Numbered from the stretch's first letter, positions 36,190 to 48,023 are shown. The stretch is DNA of 64,000 bases from Isoetes taiwanensis (GCA_021234155.1 JAJEKV010000001.1:28787768-28851767), one strand, 5' to 3'. The notes: generated by a model not told the origin, from the sequence alone. Program-made: numbers and translations.

Positions 36190-36320
36190 TGCGAGTTTCT
36201 TTGCCAGGAAGATTCTCGGGCTCTGGTGAGGCCATCGCGACCTAGAGGTTCAAATCCTCCAGCCCTAATGTCGGAAGTTTCTGTGCATGCTGCGTGCGTG
36301 CGTGCGTGTGTGTTCCAAAG
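36190..36320 (+). repeat. possible tRNA-related SINE and GTGC microsatellite
   Basis: GAGGTTCAAATCCTCCAG near 36246 looks like a tRNA T-arm (pol III B box GGTTCAAATCC). It is followed by a TGCG repeat at 36288-36312. No clear A box or full cloverleaf is seen. Confidence 0.25.
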
Positions 36321-36651
36321 CTTGGCCCGGATGCTATGAACAGGATCCACTGCTAGCAACATGGCTGTAGATGCCTAGGAGTATCTGCACTAGCAGCCCA
36401 GGGAGTATGGAGCATTCCGACAGTCCCATTGAGCACATGCGATGGCAACCATTGAGTGCAAAAAACATTTTGGGGGCCTTTTTTGTGCTTCAACCATATG
36501 TTCGTTCTAGACCATTGTGGCCTGGGCATTGTGATTGAAAAGGAGGTCTCGTCTAAAAATTCTATTGGCATTTGATTTGAAATATGATCGCCAAATCAGA
36601 GGTCCAAACATAAAGATGCAAAAAAAACCCATAAAGATATGAAATATAGGG

Positions 36652-37568
36652 GAAAACTACAAAATAAATACCATTATGTTTAGTAAGCTTGCCCAAACCC
36701 CTTCAACAATTGTTCGAACCCTGCAACAATTGCTGGAATTCTAGCCTATCCACGTGTGCCATTAATTTTAAAAACGATGTGGCATAATTTCATCCTTTAG
36801 ATCCTCTAATTATTAAAGGTCAGGAAATTTAGAAATTCTCTAAAATTTATCTTCTATAGTTCTTCTTTCTTCTCTGCACTGAGTTTCATTTTATTCACGG
36901 GATGCCCTTGCCCCTCTATTTTTACATATTTGTTGAGATGCCCTTTTGCAATGGAATGTACATCGGACTTTATTTGGTGCCTTTTTGGTGAAGGCGCTCA
37001 TCAGTAACTGGATAGTAGCCCATCAGCTAATATTGGCAGCAGCTCAATGATTCAACCATGATTGCCTCCATCAATTTTGGAATTTAAAGGGCTGCTTATT
37101 GCCTCGTAAGTTTTGTGCTTCAGTTCATATACAGATTTATGGTTCCTTGCATGCATGATCTAGAGATCAAGAAAGAATTGAAGGCCGAATTCATTAACTA
37201 GAGGCCCAAAGCAAAGCAAGATTTTCTCAACTTTGATGGAACAGAGAATGCTGCATAGCATGTGGATTAGTCGGATGCACCATGTTCTAGTAAACTTGAG
37301 GACTTTGAACAGGCATGTTCATACCAATGTGATAAAATGAGAATCAAGTCTCATTCATTTGAAATTTAAGTAGCGAAAGCATTTGGTAAATTATCAGGAA
37401 ATTAGGTGCATTTCACAAATTAACATAAATCTTAAGGATATTTGAGCAATTTAAAGAAAAATACAAAATATTGTATATATGAACAAGGGCATCCCATGAG
37501 CAAAATAACACTCAAGAAGCATCTCATGAATTTCGACAAAACATAAGGGTATTTTATAGTTTTTCCCT
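36652..37568. mobile_element. possible non-autonomous TIR element
   Basis: The left end GGGGAAAACTACAAAATAAA and the reverse complement of the right end (GGGAAAAACTATAAAATACC) match for about 35 bases, with gaps. Both are followed by ATTATGTTT-like sequence, and a GGGATGCCCTTG segment recurs inside each half. No coding sequence and no clear target duplication. Confidence 0.35.
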
Positions 37569-37944
37569 TCGTTATAAAAGGAGAGAGAGGTAATCTTTAT
37601 GTGATAGGGGGTACCTATCAGATACAATGGATATACCTAGTACATGTGGCCACATGTAACCATTTTTATGCTCCCTCCGTAGGTTCTTCGTATACTAATT
37701 TTATATGCAAGAGGAGGGAGCCTCCGATTGTTAAACATTTTTGTTAACCATTCGTTAACAAGCAGTTAACAGCATTTATGAAATTTGGAGAACATGAGAG
37801 AGAATCGAAGGGAGCGCTATAAGAAGATCGCCTCTTTCTGCATTCAGACAGGACAGCTCAGCTGTTGTGACTGAAAAACAAGTTAACGTTTTTGAAATTT
37901 TTTCTTCCCCTTGCAGAATCTACTTATTTCAAATGCACACATAA

Positions 37945-38066
37945 TTCAAGGTTTTGAGCATGCATTTGAGCACCAAGGTCAAGACTTTGGATTTTCAGAA
38001 GTAACTTTTGAGCATGCATTGGAGCACCAGGGTCAAGACTTCGGATTTTCAAACGTAACTTTTTAC
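37945..38066 (+). repeat. tandem duplication, about 60 bp x 2
   Basis: Two consecutive copies encode the repeated peptide EHQGQDFGFS; a third, decayed copy lies near 38145-38200. No gene is recognised around it. Confidence 0.7.
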
Positions 38067-38404
38067 TTTTGGCCATCGAAGAAACTCTTTTGAGTTATCA
38101 TTTGCTAAATTTTAGTTTCTTCAAATGCAAACATAGATTTCATATTTTTGCCCATGCATTGGAGTAGCAACAAATGAGAGATTTTGGATTCCCAGAGGCA
38201 CGTTCTTATCCGCTTCAACAATGTAAAAGTTGTTGACCAACCAATCTATGTTCTTCAAGATTTTATAATCCACTACTATGTGGAACATTTTGACATGCTA
38301 GATTTAACATAGTTCTTTGCCAATCTCATGGTCTTGTTTAAGATCTGCTCCTTGTATTGTAGTATAATTTGCTTGTCAATCATGTGGTACAGATTATACT
38401 TGTG

Positions 38405-39780
38405 CACCTCAAATAAATGGTCGACGGTATGGCATATTTCTATCTTGAACTATACTAAAGTGAATGGTCTGTCTGGTATATGGTTCAAATCCCACCTTTA
38501 GCCAGACTAAGGTGGTTTTCATATCATCTTCACGTCAGCCGAGGGTCCCCTCCTTCAGTTACCGAAGCCAGAATGTGGAAGTTGCATCCACATACAAATA
38601 TTTGGGAGTGGAGTTTTCTTCTACTATGCACTGGGACACATCCATATGGCTACGAAAGTGACTAAGTAGTCGGAAGGCACTATATGCAATGCAAAAATAA
38701 TAGTCATAGAGCGGAGTTGTATGATTGGGCCCATCACACACTGCTCAAGGTCTTAGTGGAGCCCGTCCTTTTATATGGGGTGGAAGTATGGGGCCCAAGT
38801 AGTATCACTTGCTACTTGGAATGACTTGGAGCAGTCCGAAAGCCTTCTTAGTACGAACACTAGGGGTGAAGTCCACAAAATCCCATATCAAATTCTCTAC
38901 CGCAGGAGAGACAGATTCTTGCCTCTTGAGGGCGGCCCTTGATCGCCACATTGTCTATTTTCGGTTAGGTGGTCAATATGGACGATGCTCGCCTCCCCTA
39001 AACTAGCTTATATCATGGCAATGGGGCCGCAGCGCCTCAAGGCCTGCTGGAAGGAAAAGAGAGCTCAATGGTTGGCTAGATGGAATGTGCAGGAGCACAG
39101 GTGCATACATGTGCAAACAGAGGCATATCGCCATAGCTTGAGGCAATATCTTGACGCTTGCTTCCTCAGCAAGCTTTGGGATGCCAATGCCCTTGAACAT
39201 GTCAAGACAAAGACACTACCACCACATAAATCCTACATTGGAACGAGGCCCGCAATGCTACCTGCGTACCCACTTGCCCATGAAAAGGCGCAGACTCATT
39301 ACCTCCATTCGCACAGGGGCACATCATCTTCGAATTGAGATGGGCAGATGGATTGGTGAGCCACGCCAGGACAGGCTCTGTCAATGCTGCCAAATGGAAG
39401 TCATTGAGGATGAATCTCATACCCTTCAAAGTTGCCCAGCATATGATCAAATTAGGACGCGCTATGCTGAGTTGGTCAGGTCTGGCCAGCCGTTACATGT
39501 GACATTGAGCACAGCATCCGTACGGGTGCTGGGATCATACCTTCAGGAGGTTATGGACATGCGAGATCAGCTATGTCCTCGGGCACACACTTGACGTGTA
39601 TATATACATTGATGTATACTTGTACAGTTTGACAGCATTCTTATTACTGCCACAGTTTTTCCCTCGAAAACCCTTCGGGGCGGGGGTTTTTTAACCCGGA
39701 CAATAATAAGTTTGATGCGCTCTTTATGGGTCCCATAGGCCGATTGGCCTCAGTGGACGATAAAAAATCATTCTCATTCT
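38405..39780 (+). pseudogene. LINE C-terminal RT and Cys/His domain
   Basis: The thumb region KYLGVEFSSTMHWDT parallels KYMGIDFSSRYNW in the LINE at 49.5-51.8 kb, so both belong to one family. LVEPVLLYGVEVWG follows near 38750. At 39240-39594 lies the C-terminal zinc region (RLCQCCQMEVIEDESHTLQSC), typical of jockey- and I-like LINEs. Stops and frameshifts are frequent between 38660 and 39150. The 3' end after the stop contains a small hairpin near 39665-39690 and a CATTCT repeat tail at about 39765-39780, with no long poly(A). Confidence 0.78.
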
Positions 39781-40012
39781 CAGCTTTTTTATACAAGGTC
39801 CTATAAGTATGCTACTTTAACATATTCAGCTAGGTTAGTACGTATGTCAGTTGCAAAACTACTAAACATATGTCAGAGGATGGTTATGTTAGACGATAGT
39901 TATGGTATGCGTTGTGAGGAATATTGTGTTACTTTAAAAACTCAGCTTACATTGTTCAGTTCTTTTGAGTCCTCCTTCCATTTTGTTGACTGAATCGTTG
40001 ATGCTTATTCCA

Positions 40013-40460
40013 TCAGTTATTGTTGTCACTGCTTCTTTCTCCCACGTTGCTATTAATATTAGCAGTGCTAGAACTTCCAAGCTTTTTGCTATATTTCAGT
40101 GTCATGACGATTTGCACATCATCATTACCTTCAGCCATTTGCCTTTTGTTTTTATACCCTGCTCTGGAATGGCTAAATTCCACACAAATTGGGAGAAGAA
40201 TTGGCATTGCCAACATAGAGCACCCTCTTCTTCTTGCTCCAAATAGCACAAGTTTAATATTGTTTTCACTTGCTTCTTTATTTTTGCCCATGCGCTTTTC
40301 TGGATTGAACACCTCTGGCTCATCCCATGATGATGGACTGTTTGCCAGATTCCATACATTCATTAGAACTTTGGTCCTTATAAGAATATCATACATACAT
40401 TCACCGAACTTTGATCCTTGTAGGAATATTATAGCCTCGCTACTTTTCCTTCCTTATGTT
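40013..40460 (-). pseudogene. cytochrome P450 C-terminal fragment
   Basis: Minus-strand translation gives TKVLMNVWNLANSPSSWDEP then EVFNPEKR, the conserved stretch before the haem loop. Next comes LVLFGARRRGCSMLAMPI, the FxxGRRxC haem-binding motif with the axial Cys. The segment before it (about 36 bp encoding I-RTKV) is duplicated at 40380-40445. The I-helix and ExxR parts are missing, and the normal residues after the haem loop are replaced by unrelated sequence. A relic of a plant microsomal P450; the subfamily is not identifiable. Confidence 0.72.
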
Positions 40461-42045
40461 CATTCGTTCGCATCAGAAGAGGAATGAAACATGTAGCCTT
40501 AAGGATTCTTTTACCATCGCACTTAAATATGGACATTTTGGAATGTCTAGCTTTGTTGTGATATTCCTTTATCTAAAACTTCATACATCTTCGTGACAAC
40601 CCGGCTTTGAAGAAATGCCTTGCAAACTCCCCAATGTTTTGCTTGCAAAATCCCTCTCTGTTTTGCTTGCAAGAATCAATGCCGGGAAACAAGACCGGAA
40701 TTTCCATCAAGCGGCGGCTTACGTTTGGTAGCCGGCCAAATTTCGGGATTTCCGACCGGTAAACCGGCAGGGCTGCGCCACTTACCGGTTTATGGGCCAG
40801 AAACCCCTCAATCCGGCTAATTACCTAGCACAAAAATGTGTTTTGCAAGATAAGCAATGTTGGGGCAAAGAGTGGATACAAATATGTAAAGATCAATAGG
40901 TGGAAAAATAAACATGTGGAAGCAAAAAGCAAGTGGATAGCATGAAAACATAAGAAAAGATTGGATGGGGTCAATGAAAAGGTTAAACAACAATAAATTG
41001 AAAAAGTGGTTTAATTATAATCAAAGCATGAAGCAATGTGGGCAAATAAGACAAAAATAAACGTGGGCAAGAAAAGGTAAAAGCCAAATACGGCAAGAAG
41101 GAGCAGTTTTTTTTTTTTGCAAAGGCATGGCAAGGCATGGCACGGTTCTTTCTGCTCCTTAGCCTGATCTTTTGTAAACAAGGGCGCCGGATTAGTCGAT
41201 TGTAGGACCGACCTTGCTGGCTCTCCCATAAATTATCCAAGAAGTATTTTGATTTGTCTCTGCAGCATCTTCAACATCGTCTTTTTCCTCATTCTTCTTT
41301 CTGTATCAGTTCAAGATAATAGGAGGACAACCATATAGGTTTGATTTTACAGGTTAGGGATCCCAACAGGCATTCCCTCATTTAGCAAATATCTAGACAG
41401 TAACTAATCAAGGCATGGGACAGAAAAGAATGGCAGATGACAAAGAAAGAGAAAACAGGCAAATCGCAATGGCAATAGAATGGGGTAAAATAAAGGACAG
41501 AAAGAAAGCAGTACAAGAATGACCTTGGGAAAGATTACATCTCGGTAGAACCTCTATAATGATGACGGATTTTCTCATATCCTCATCATCCGGCCTCAAA
41601 GGCAAAGATGGGATCAGATCTGGAGCTGCTCCAAAGGGCAAAAGATAGAAGGCGGAAAAAAATGGACGAGAAATTTTGGAGAGTTGTAAGATATGGAAAG
41701 TTGGAACAATGTAAAAAAAAGAGAGATCCATGGAAGAAAGTAGGAACCTCCAAAATGTTGAAGGTGTTCCTGACAAACCTTCAACCTCAATGGCTTAGAA
41801 CCTCCAAGATCAAGAAGATTGCAAAAAGAAAGCTCAAATTTTGTGTTAGGACTGCTTTTCCAAAACCAGAAAAAGGGCCCTCAGCAAAACAGATGCCATT
41901 TGCAAATAGACTTGAGTTTTGACATGATTCCAATTCAAGAGGATACTCTAATACTCAAAGAATCTGTGGCCAAAAGTTAGATCTAAAAAATTATGCAGAG
42001 GCCTCTCAAATTTGCATTTCCGACCAAGTCAAAATTTGGTCAATG
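40461..42045. other. non-coding region downstream of the gypsy integrase
   Basis: No ORF with a motif. GTGACAACCCGGC at 40592-40604 resembles the start of some gypsy LTRs, so part of this region may be a decayed LTR of the minus-strand gypsy element. I could not find its partner. Confidence 0.35.
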
Positions 42046-43560
42046 TCACTTGGCAGCAACATCCTCCCTTGCCTTGTTCCACTTAAACACTAATTCTCTA
42101 GTTTTGAGAGTACCTTGAAGCTTTTGAGCAGCCTTGAAGGCTGCTATGTCTTTGGCTTTCTTGATAAGAATTGCATTTTCAGCCTCAAACCTATGCTCTT
42201 CTAGCTGCATTAATCTCATACACCTTTCCTTTAGTGCATCCTCCATTTTCAAATTTAATTTGATATGCCAATCTAAGAGAGGGTAATTCAAGCTCAATAG
42301 GGACAATAGACTCAACACCATACACAACACTGAAGGGTGTGTGCTTGGTAGATGCCTTAATGGTGGTCCTATATGCCCATAAGGCAGCATGTAGCTTGAT
42401 GTGCCAATCTGTTTTTGATACACTAATGGTTTTCTTGAGAATTGACTTGAGAACCTTGTTTGTAGACTCAGCTTGGCCATTACCTTGAGGATAGAATGCT
42501 GAGGTCTTAGTGTGTTTGACTTTGAGAGTAGATAGCAACGTGGCTATGGTTTTGTTCATAAATTGGGACCCGCTATCAGATATGAGCTCGAATGGAATTC
42601 CAAATCTAACACACATGTTTTCATGGAGAAACCTTACAGTAGTAAAGGCATTAGCCTCCCAAAGTGGGACTGCCTCAACCCATTTTGTGAAATAATCAGT
42701 AGCTACAAGGATGAATTGATGTTGTGCTGATGAAGGAGGGTCTATGGGACCTATAAAATCAAGTCCCCATACTTGGAATGGGCCTGAAGAGGATATGGTA
42801 GTGAGAGGAGCTGACTGCAACACTCTTTTGCCAAAGATTTGGCATTTATGACAACACTTAATTACATCATAGCAATCTTTAAAGAGAGTAGGCCAGAAAT
42901 ACCCTGATCTCAAAATATTATTGGTTGTTGTATCAACAGCAAAATGGCCTCCACAAACACCCTCAAGGCATGCTTCAGTGATCATCTTAGCCTCCTCAAG
43001 GTCCACACACCTCAGCAACACTCCTTCCTTGTCAACCTTGCACAAAAATTCCTCTATCAACCTGAACTTCTTGGATTTTTCTTTGAATCTTTCTTGGTTG
43101 CTGGTCATATCTTTAGACACCTCATTATACTCCAAGTACTTCCTAATGTCACATTGCCAATCCATTTCCTTCTCATAGATTAGTAGCCAAAGTGCAATCA
43201 TTCTCCTCCAATCCCTTTTGACCTTCATATACAAATAAAACATTGGGAAGATAGGAGCTTGGATTATTAACAAGATTGACTAATTTCACACCAATATCAT
43301 AGGTTTGAATTTTGCAAGCCCATCTACATAGTTTAGCTTTTGGCTCAATTTTGACAAAGAGAAGGGACATGGAGTTTTGCTTCATGAGCACTTGAATGTG
43401 GCTACTTTGCAAGAGATGTCCCTGCCTATCTATCATAAACATAAGGGCTGCTGTACTCTTCTCCAGCCTTGAGTACCTAAGCTCAGTTTCAAACAACATT
43501 TTGCTTGCAAAGGAGACAATTCTATCATCTTGGAGCAATGCCAAATCTATGGCCTTTTGG
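42046..43560 (-). pseudogene. Tat-like gypsy RNase H and integrase
   Basis: The canonical RNase H remnant (IVSFASKML, ELRYSRLEKSTAALMFMI) is at 43173-43544. The integrase (42191-43000) has the zinc module ending CHKCQ, then WGLDFIGP (first Asp), ISDSGSQF (second Asp) and NGQAESTNKVL (catalytic Glu). The C-terminal tail RLMQLEEHRFEAEN is of the kind seen in Tat/Athila elements, with no chromodomain. Two frames overlap at 42191-42480 and 43173-43273. Confidence 0.85.
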
Positions 43561-43632
43561 TAACACTAATGTAGGCTTGGAAAGGCTTTTCAAGGTCTGG
43601 TGGTTTTAGGAAAGTGGATTGGCATATGGCTT

Positions 43633-44431
43633 CTATAATTCTCTCAAAGGCTTCTTGACAAGTTCATTCCAATTTACTAGCATGTGCCTGCTCTCATTCT
43701 TTGTAAACTTCTCTACCTTTGTGAGGCTGGAAATAGGGCTGATAGTATGTGAAATGTGACGAGCATACATTCTTAGGAAGCTGGTCATACCTAGGAAGCT
43801 TTTGACTTGCTTAAGAGTTCTTGGAGGACCAAGCTTTTTCAAGGCCTCTACCTTGTTTGCTACTACTTGAATGCCATTGGTGGAGACCTCATGATCCAAT
43901 AGATCCCCTTTTGAGCATAAGAAGACAAACTTCTTTGGATTTAGACTCACACCTCCTTTCCCCGCACATAGAGAATACAACTTGATGAGATAGGCAAAAT
44001 GATCTTTACAAGAAGTGCTCAAGCATAGGTCATCCACGAAAACTCTAAACAATGAGGAAGGCATATCCTTGAAAATGATGTCCATTGTTCTTTGGAATGT
44101 GGCTGAAGCATTCGCAAGTCCAAAGGGCATCCTTCTCATTGCAAAAAGTTCCCCATGGTGTGATGAAAGAAGTCTTGGGTTGATCCTCCTCCTTGATGTT
44201 GATTTGGTTGAATCCACGAAAATCCATCTAGAAAGGAATACATCTCCTTACCTGCAACATTATGCAAAACTTCCTCCAAAAGGGTAAGGAATAACAATCT
44301 TTGATAGTTGCCTTGTTTAGGTCTCTATAATCAATGCATATTCTCATTGTTTTGTTCTTTTTTTCCACAAGAACAATGCAAAACAACCATTCAAAATTCA
44401 CAATCTTTGAAATCACATCAGCATCCTTCAT
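43633..44431 (-). pseudogene. Tat-like gypsy reverse transcriptase
   Basis: The RT is in two frames: MRICIDYRDLNKATIKDCYS near 44330, then FNQINIKEEDQPKTSFITPW, RMPFGLANASATFQRTM and the YxDD box as VFVDDLCLS near 44035. The thumb (LGPPRTLKQVKSFLGMTSFLRMY) follows. It aligns along its length with the plus-strand fragment ending at 32478. A frameshift occurs near 44160. Confidence 0.85.
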
Positions 44432-44649
44432 TTTGTATAATTCTTCTTTGATTACTCCAAGAAAAGATGCATTTATCCTTCTTAGCTTCTACATAACAGG
44501 TTTCATGCCTTTCTTAATCTTGATTTCAAATTCACACACTTTTATCAACACCTATCAGCTCATTATAGTCCCAAGCAAACATATCCTTCCATTCATCAAA
44601 GAATTTAACAACAAAAGCCTTATCTTCTTCTCTAAACAAGTCACCAATC

Positions 44650-45706
44650 TTAACTATTCTTTTGAACTTTTACCTCTCTTACTTGCTTTTCTTCACTTGC
44701 ATTGATGACCAAGATTGGGTAGAGCTGCTGTAAATCATCGTTTTCTAAGTCCTCATCTTTTATTGCTCCCTCGGCCAAGTGTTCAAGAATAACACTTTCT
44801 ACATAATGCATTAGCCTCACAATTTTGCTCTCTTGGCACATAATGTAACCTCCAAGACTTGAAGCTTGCTAACTCTTCCAAAACCTTATCTCTTAGCAAG
44901 ATCATATCCTCATTTTTGGCCTGGTATTCTCTGAAAACGTACCTACAAATTAATTGCGAGCCTCCAAAAATAACAATGCTAGTTATGCCTAGATGCTTGG
45001 CTTCTTACAAGCCTGCTATGAGAGCTTTATACTCAGCCATGTTTGAGGTAATATTAGAGAAAATATTGCCTACTTTGGCCAGTAATCTATTAGAATGGTC
45101 CTTGAGAATTGCAGCAGAAGATGCAACACTTAACCTTTTAGATACTCCTCCATCAAGCCACAAAAAGTACAATTTTTTCACCTTGAGATGTGTTGACCTC
45201 CATGGACAGCTTTGGTTCTGATATCTAAGCTGGGGAAGCAAGCTCATACTCACCGCAGGTGCTTGGTATCAAAAGATCCTCTTCAATAAAGTTTAAAGCT
45301 TCAAATTCTCCAACCTTGTTATAGAGGGTCACCTTGTTTCTTCCATCAGATATGGTACATTCTCCCTTTGACCATATAGGTCTTGCATCCACTGTAGACA
45401 ACCATTTTCTTCCCAAAAGCAAGTCATAAATATCAGATTTCTCATCAACACCTTCAATGCAACCACAACAAAGTTAGCAAACTTGCTACAATGCCTTCAA
45501 CATCAATTGGAACATTACTTACAATGCCTATAGGGTTTGTCTTCCTTGATTTCTTGCTTTTCTTCCCTTAAATGATCCTTGTTCTCACAAAGATCTTCCC
45601 CGTCCTCATCTAATTCCATGGGGATATCTACCATATTAATGTTCAGAATGTGAGGTCCCATAGCAACAAAGGCTTCCTCAGGTGATTGCGACAGGACCCC
45701 TTGCAA
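44650..45706 (-). pseudogene. Tat-like gypsy protease and upstream RNase H
   Basis: The minus strand reads LLGRKWLSTVDARPIWSKGE (protease tail) at 45360-45420. An RNase H domain lies at 44650-45200: LWLDGGVSKR, NMAEYKALIAGL and PRE-N-EA-AL remnants. This RNase H precedes RT, the same order as at 30440-32478. Frameshifts separate the pieces. The N-terminal frame at 45515-45706 (acidic, ELDEDGEDLCENKD) has no clear domain. The join to the H3/Y module near 45710-45732 may be a natural element interior or a breakpoint. Confidence 0.75.
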
Positions 45707-45731
45707 TATAAGATGTCAATATAAGAGGGCG

Positions 45732-46488
45732 TCAATCGGTTCTATAGTCTCCTGGTGAAATTGAAGCGATTCTTTTGTACCTCGAGGGAAATTCGGGGCT
45801 GAAGTCAATGAAGTCGCCCATACAATACTCGATAAGCTCATTATAGGATGTTAGTTTTAATCTTGGATTTGAGGTCAGCTATTACGTGGTATGTCCACAT
45901 AATATCCTCCTACAGAAGATATTCTTGATCCTCATGATGAATAACCGAGAGGGTGTCCAATCCAATAAGTCTAGCTCCCTGTTCTCGATGCAACGGCATT
46001 TGATCGGCTAACTGCCTCCAGCAAACAAAATCATCCTTATTAACACGCTCATCGTCCTCCTCAGACGATATAGCTGGTGCTTTTCCCTTCTCTGTAGGCA
46101 AGGCCTTGTCCTTGACGTACTGATCCATAAGAATGGCCAATGCAAAGTTGACGTTAAAGTACCTTTGGCCCTCGTGTAGTATGATAGATGGGTGCTTCGC
46201 CCATCGGAGTTTCCCTTTAAGCATGTTGGTGGTGTGAGAGTCACCCCCCAACATCTCCCATAGTATATCCCTCTCCAAATAGAGGTGAGGCAGTTTGCCA
46301 AGGGGAATGCAATATGGAACCATTTCCTGAGTGTAGAACTCAAGGAATGCAGTGTACTCCGGGTGCGCCTGCATGTTGGTAATCAAGTCGATATCTTGGA
46401 GCAAGAAGGAATGGAGCAACTCGAAGGGAACCTGGAGATCCCAGTGCTCACTGTCGATGTACCACTAGGCAAGGCTAGGAGCGTACAT
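45732..46488 (-). pseudogene. ORF Y-like sequence, second copy
   Basis: This is homologous to ORF Y of the 13.1-kb gypsy element. Shared landmarks in order are YAP-(A)-WYIDSEHW near the start, FYTQEMVP, MLGG, GQRYF before an Ala/Leu helix with LMDQY, a VIHHEDQEYLL segment, and DFIDFSPEF. The start ATG 46488 is followed by an in-frame TAG, then an open frame from 46419 to 45910. A stop and a frameshift precede the DFID part. The function is unknown. The identity level is low, so the two copies are long diverged. Confidence 0.7.
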
Positions 46489-46707
46489 TTGCACAAGAGA
46501 GAGCAGAGAAGGAACAAGAGAACAAGGAGAGGAAAAGAGAAATGAAACCCTAAATTTTTTCAATGGTCACTTTATTTAAAGATATGCTGACGTCAGCGTT
46601 AGACATCATTAATAATAATTGTTATAAAAAATTCCTCTCTTTTTTTGTAAATAATTATGAAAATATATACAGCAAGAAATTATGGGCAAAAATTGAGATT
46701 CCTATAT

Positions 46708-47226
46708 TCACATCTGAAGATATATACAAGAAAATAATTTACAAGTGGTTTGAAAAAAATGGTGGGCTATTTGTGATCCCCCCTGAATCCTTCGTGCCAA
46801 AGCTAGATCCTTCGGGATGATGGTAACCCTCTTCGCATGTATGGTACAGAGGCTAGCATCCCCAAAAAAGGCCACCAGGTAGTCTTCAGCGGCCTCTTGG
46901 AGGGCGAGCATAGCATAGGTCTGGAAGCGAAGATCGGTCTGATATTCCTATGCTATCTCTCAGACCAGGCGTTGGAAGGGAAGCTTTCATAACAGAAGTT
47001 CTGTGCTCTTTGGAACTTCCAAATCTCCCTCAATGCCATGGTGCTGGGTTTCCACCTATGCGGCTTTCTTGCTGAGACGACGGCTTGGGAAGCGTCTTGC
47101 CCTCGGACACGGGCGGGGTCAGGCGGCATCCACGTGATCCTGCTGGTGGGCAGAGCTCATGGCCTTGCCAAGATTCCCCACCACTTGGAGCTTCTGCTTG
47201 TAGGTGCTCCCCGACTTACGTGCCAT
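46708..47226 (-). pseudogene. retrotransposon-associated histone H3-like sequence, second copy
   Basis: The minus strand starts with MARKSGSTYKQK, resembling the H3 tail around K9 (ARKS) and the following KQL. Then comes KPHRWKPSTMALREIWKFQ, the counterpart of KPHRYRPGTVALREIRKYQ. After a frameshift follow [58 protein letters not shown] and [13 protein letters not shown]. This copy has a canonical-length loop 1 and is closer to ordinary H3 than the one at 20563-21634; EAAEDYLV also occurs in CENH3 proteins. Stops and at least one frameshift interrupt the tail and first helix. It lies directly upstream of a Y-like ORF in the same orientation, as in the other element. There are no introns. Confidence 0.85.
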
Positions 47227-47308
47227 GCTCTTCCGCTTCGTTTCGCAACGGGACATCGGTTTGGTCCGGAGCCGGCGGAATTACCGCTTTGCTCCTCCAG
47301 CGGCGAAT

Positions 47309-48023
47309 TTAAATTTTGGCTATCCCACTCGATCTCCCCTGTTGGGCGACTTGTTCGGCTTGTTGCTGCCGTGCCCGCTCAGCTTCCTGTTGAGCGGCGT
47401 ATATAGCTGCCATACGCTCTTCTATCTTGGCTAGGCAACGAGCGCTAATCCTTCTCAGCAACTCAGTCTTGTATCGGTTCGACCTAGCTTGCATGTCCTG
47501 CTGAATGAGTTTCATGAGTTCCGGGGTAAGGTATGACGGGATCTCGTCCCATTTAAAGGTCCCAGACTCATCATCAAAATGATAGAGGGGAAGGTAAATG
47601 GGATTCCCGTCAATTATGGCCCTACCATCTCCTAGGTAAATATACTCTTTACCTCGAGTCTTTGGGTCTCCCGCTCCATCTCCCACACATCGTCAGTTAT
47701 GGCTTCCATTTGGGCCTCCGCTCGGATTGCTTCATCTTCACTAACTTCAATGCAAGAAGGAGGATAGAACTTGACCAACTGATTAGGCAGCTCCACCAAG
47801 GTGTGCGGCTCCCCTAAAGCGATCAACTTTAGCAAGAAGCTCCTTCAGGTGAAAGATGGGGTAAGGCACCCTATTCCCAGCAGTGAATTGCTTAACAAGC
47901 TCAGTCAAGAGGAGCTCAAGTGTTTCAGCGTCCCCGGCGAGCTGGTCACCAGTCACCAAGCTCGCCAAGGATTTGATTCACGTTGAGGTTGGAGTAGCTA
48001 GCAAACTGCCGAGTACGGGCCAT
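47309..48023 (-). pseudogene. ORF X: unknown protein preceding the H3-like sequence
   Basis: From ATG 48023 the product begins MARTRQFASYSNLN. In shifting frames it continues with TLELLLTELVKQFTAGNRVP, LPNQLVKFYPPSC and acidic EAQMEAITDDVWEMERET. It ends in a 125-codon open stretch (YIYLGDGRAIIDGNPIYLPL, then a Gln/Ala/Arg-rich probable coiled coil AAQQEAERARQQQAEQ). I recognise no family. The first six residues resemble the H3 N-terminus (MARTKQ), but the rest does not. It has no counterpart in the 13.1-kb gypsy element, where only a 560-base leader precedes the H3-like ORF. Confidence 0.55.

Larger units (their letters stand above)
35321..38404. other. mostly non-coding region
   Basis: On the minus strand at 35330-35490 there is an open stretch ending in a possible donor (AAAG/GTCTGTATG), with a TATATAT motif near 35623. 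A promoter and first exon of an unknown gene running into the duplicated unit is possible but unproven. The rest holds the small repeats listed separately. Confidence 0.4.

Noticed and set aside
36246-36262. tRNA gene
   Set aside because: Only a T-arm-like segment is present; no acceptor stem, D-arm or anticodon arm could be folded around it.
44334-44705. 123-codon plus-strand ORF with membrane-like composition
   Set aside because: It is antisense to the gypsy RNase H-RT region, so its hydrophobicity is a shadow.
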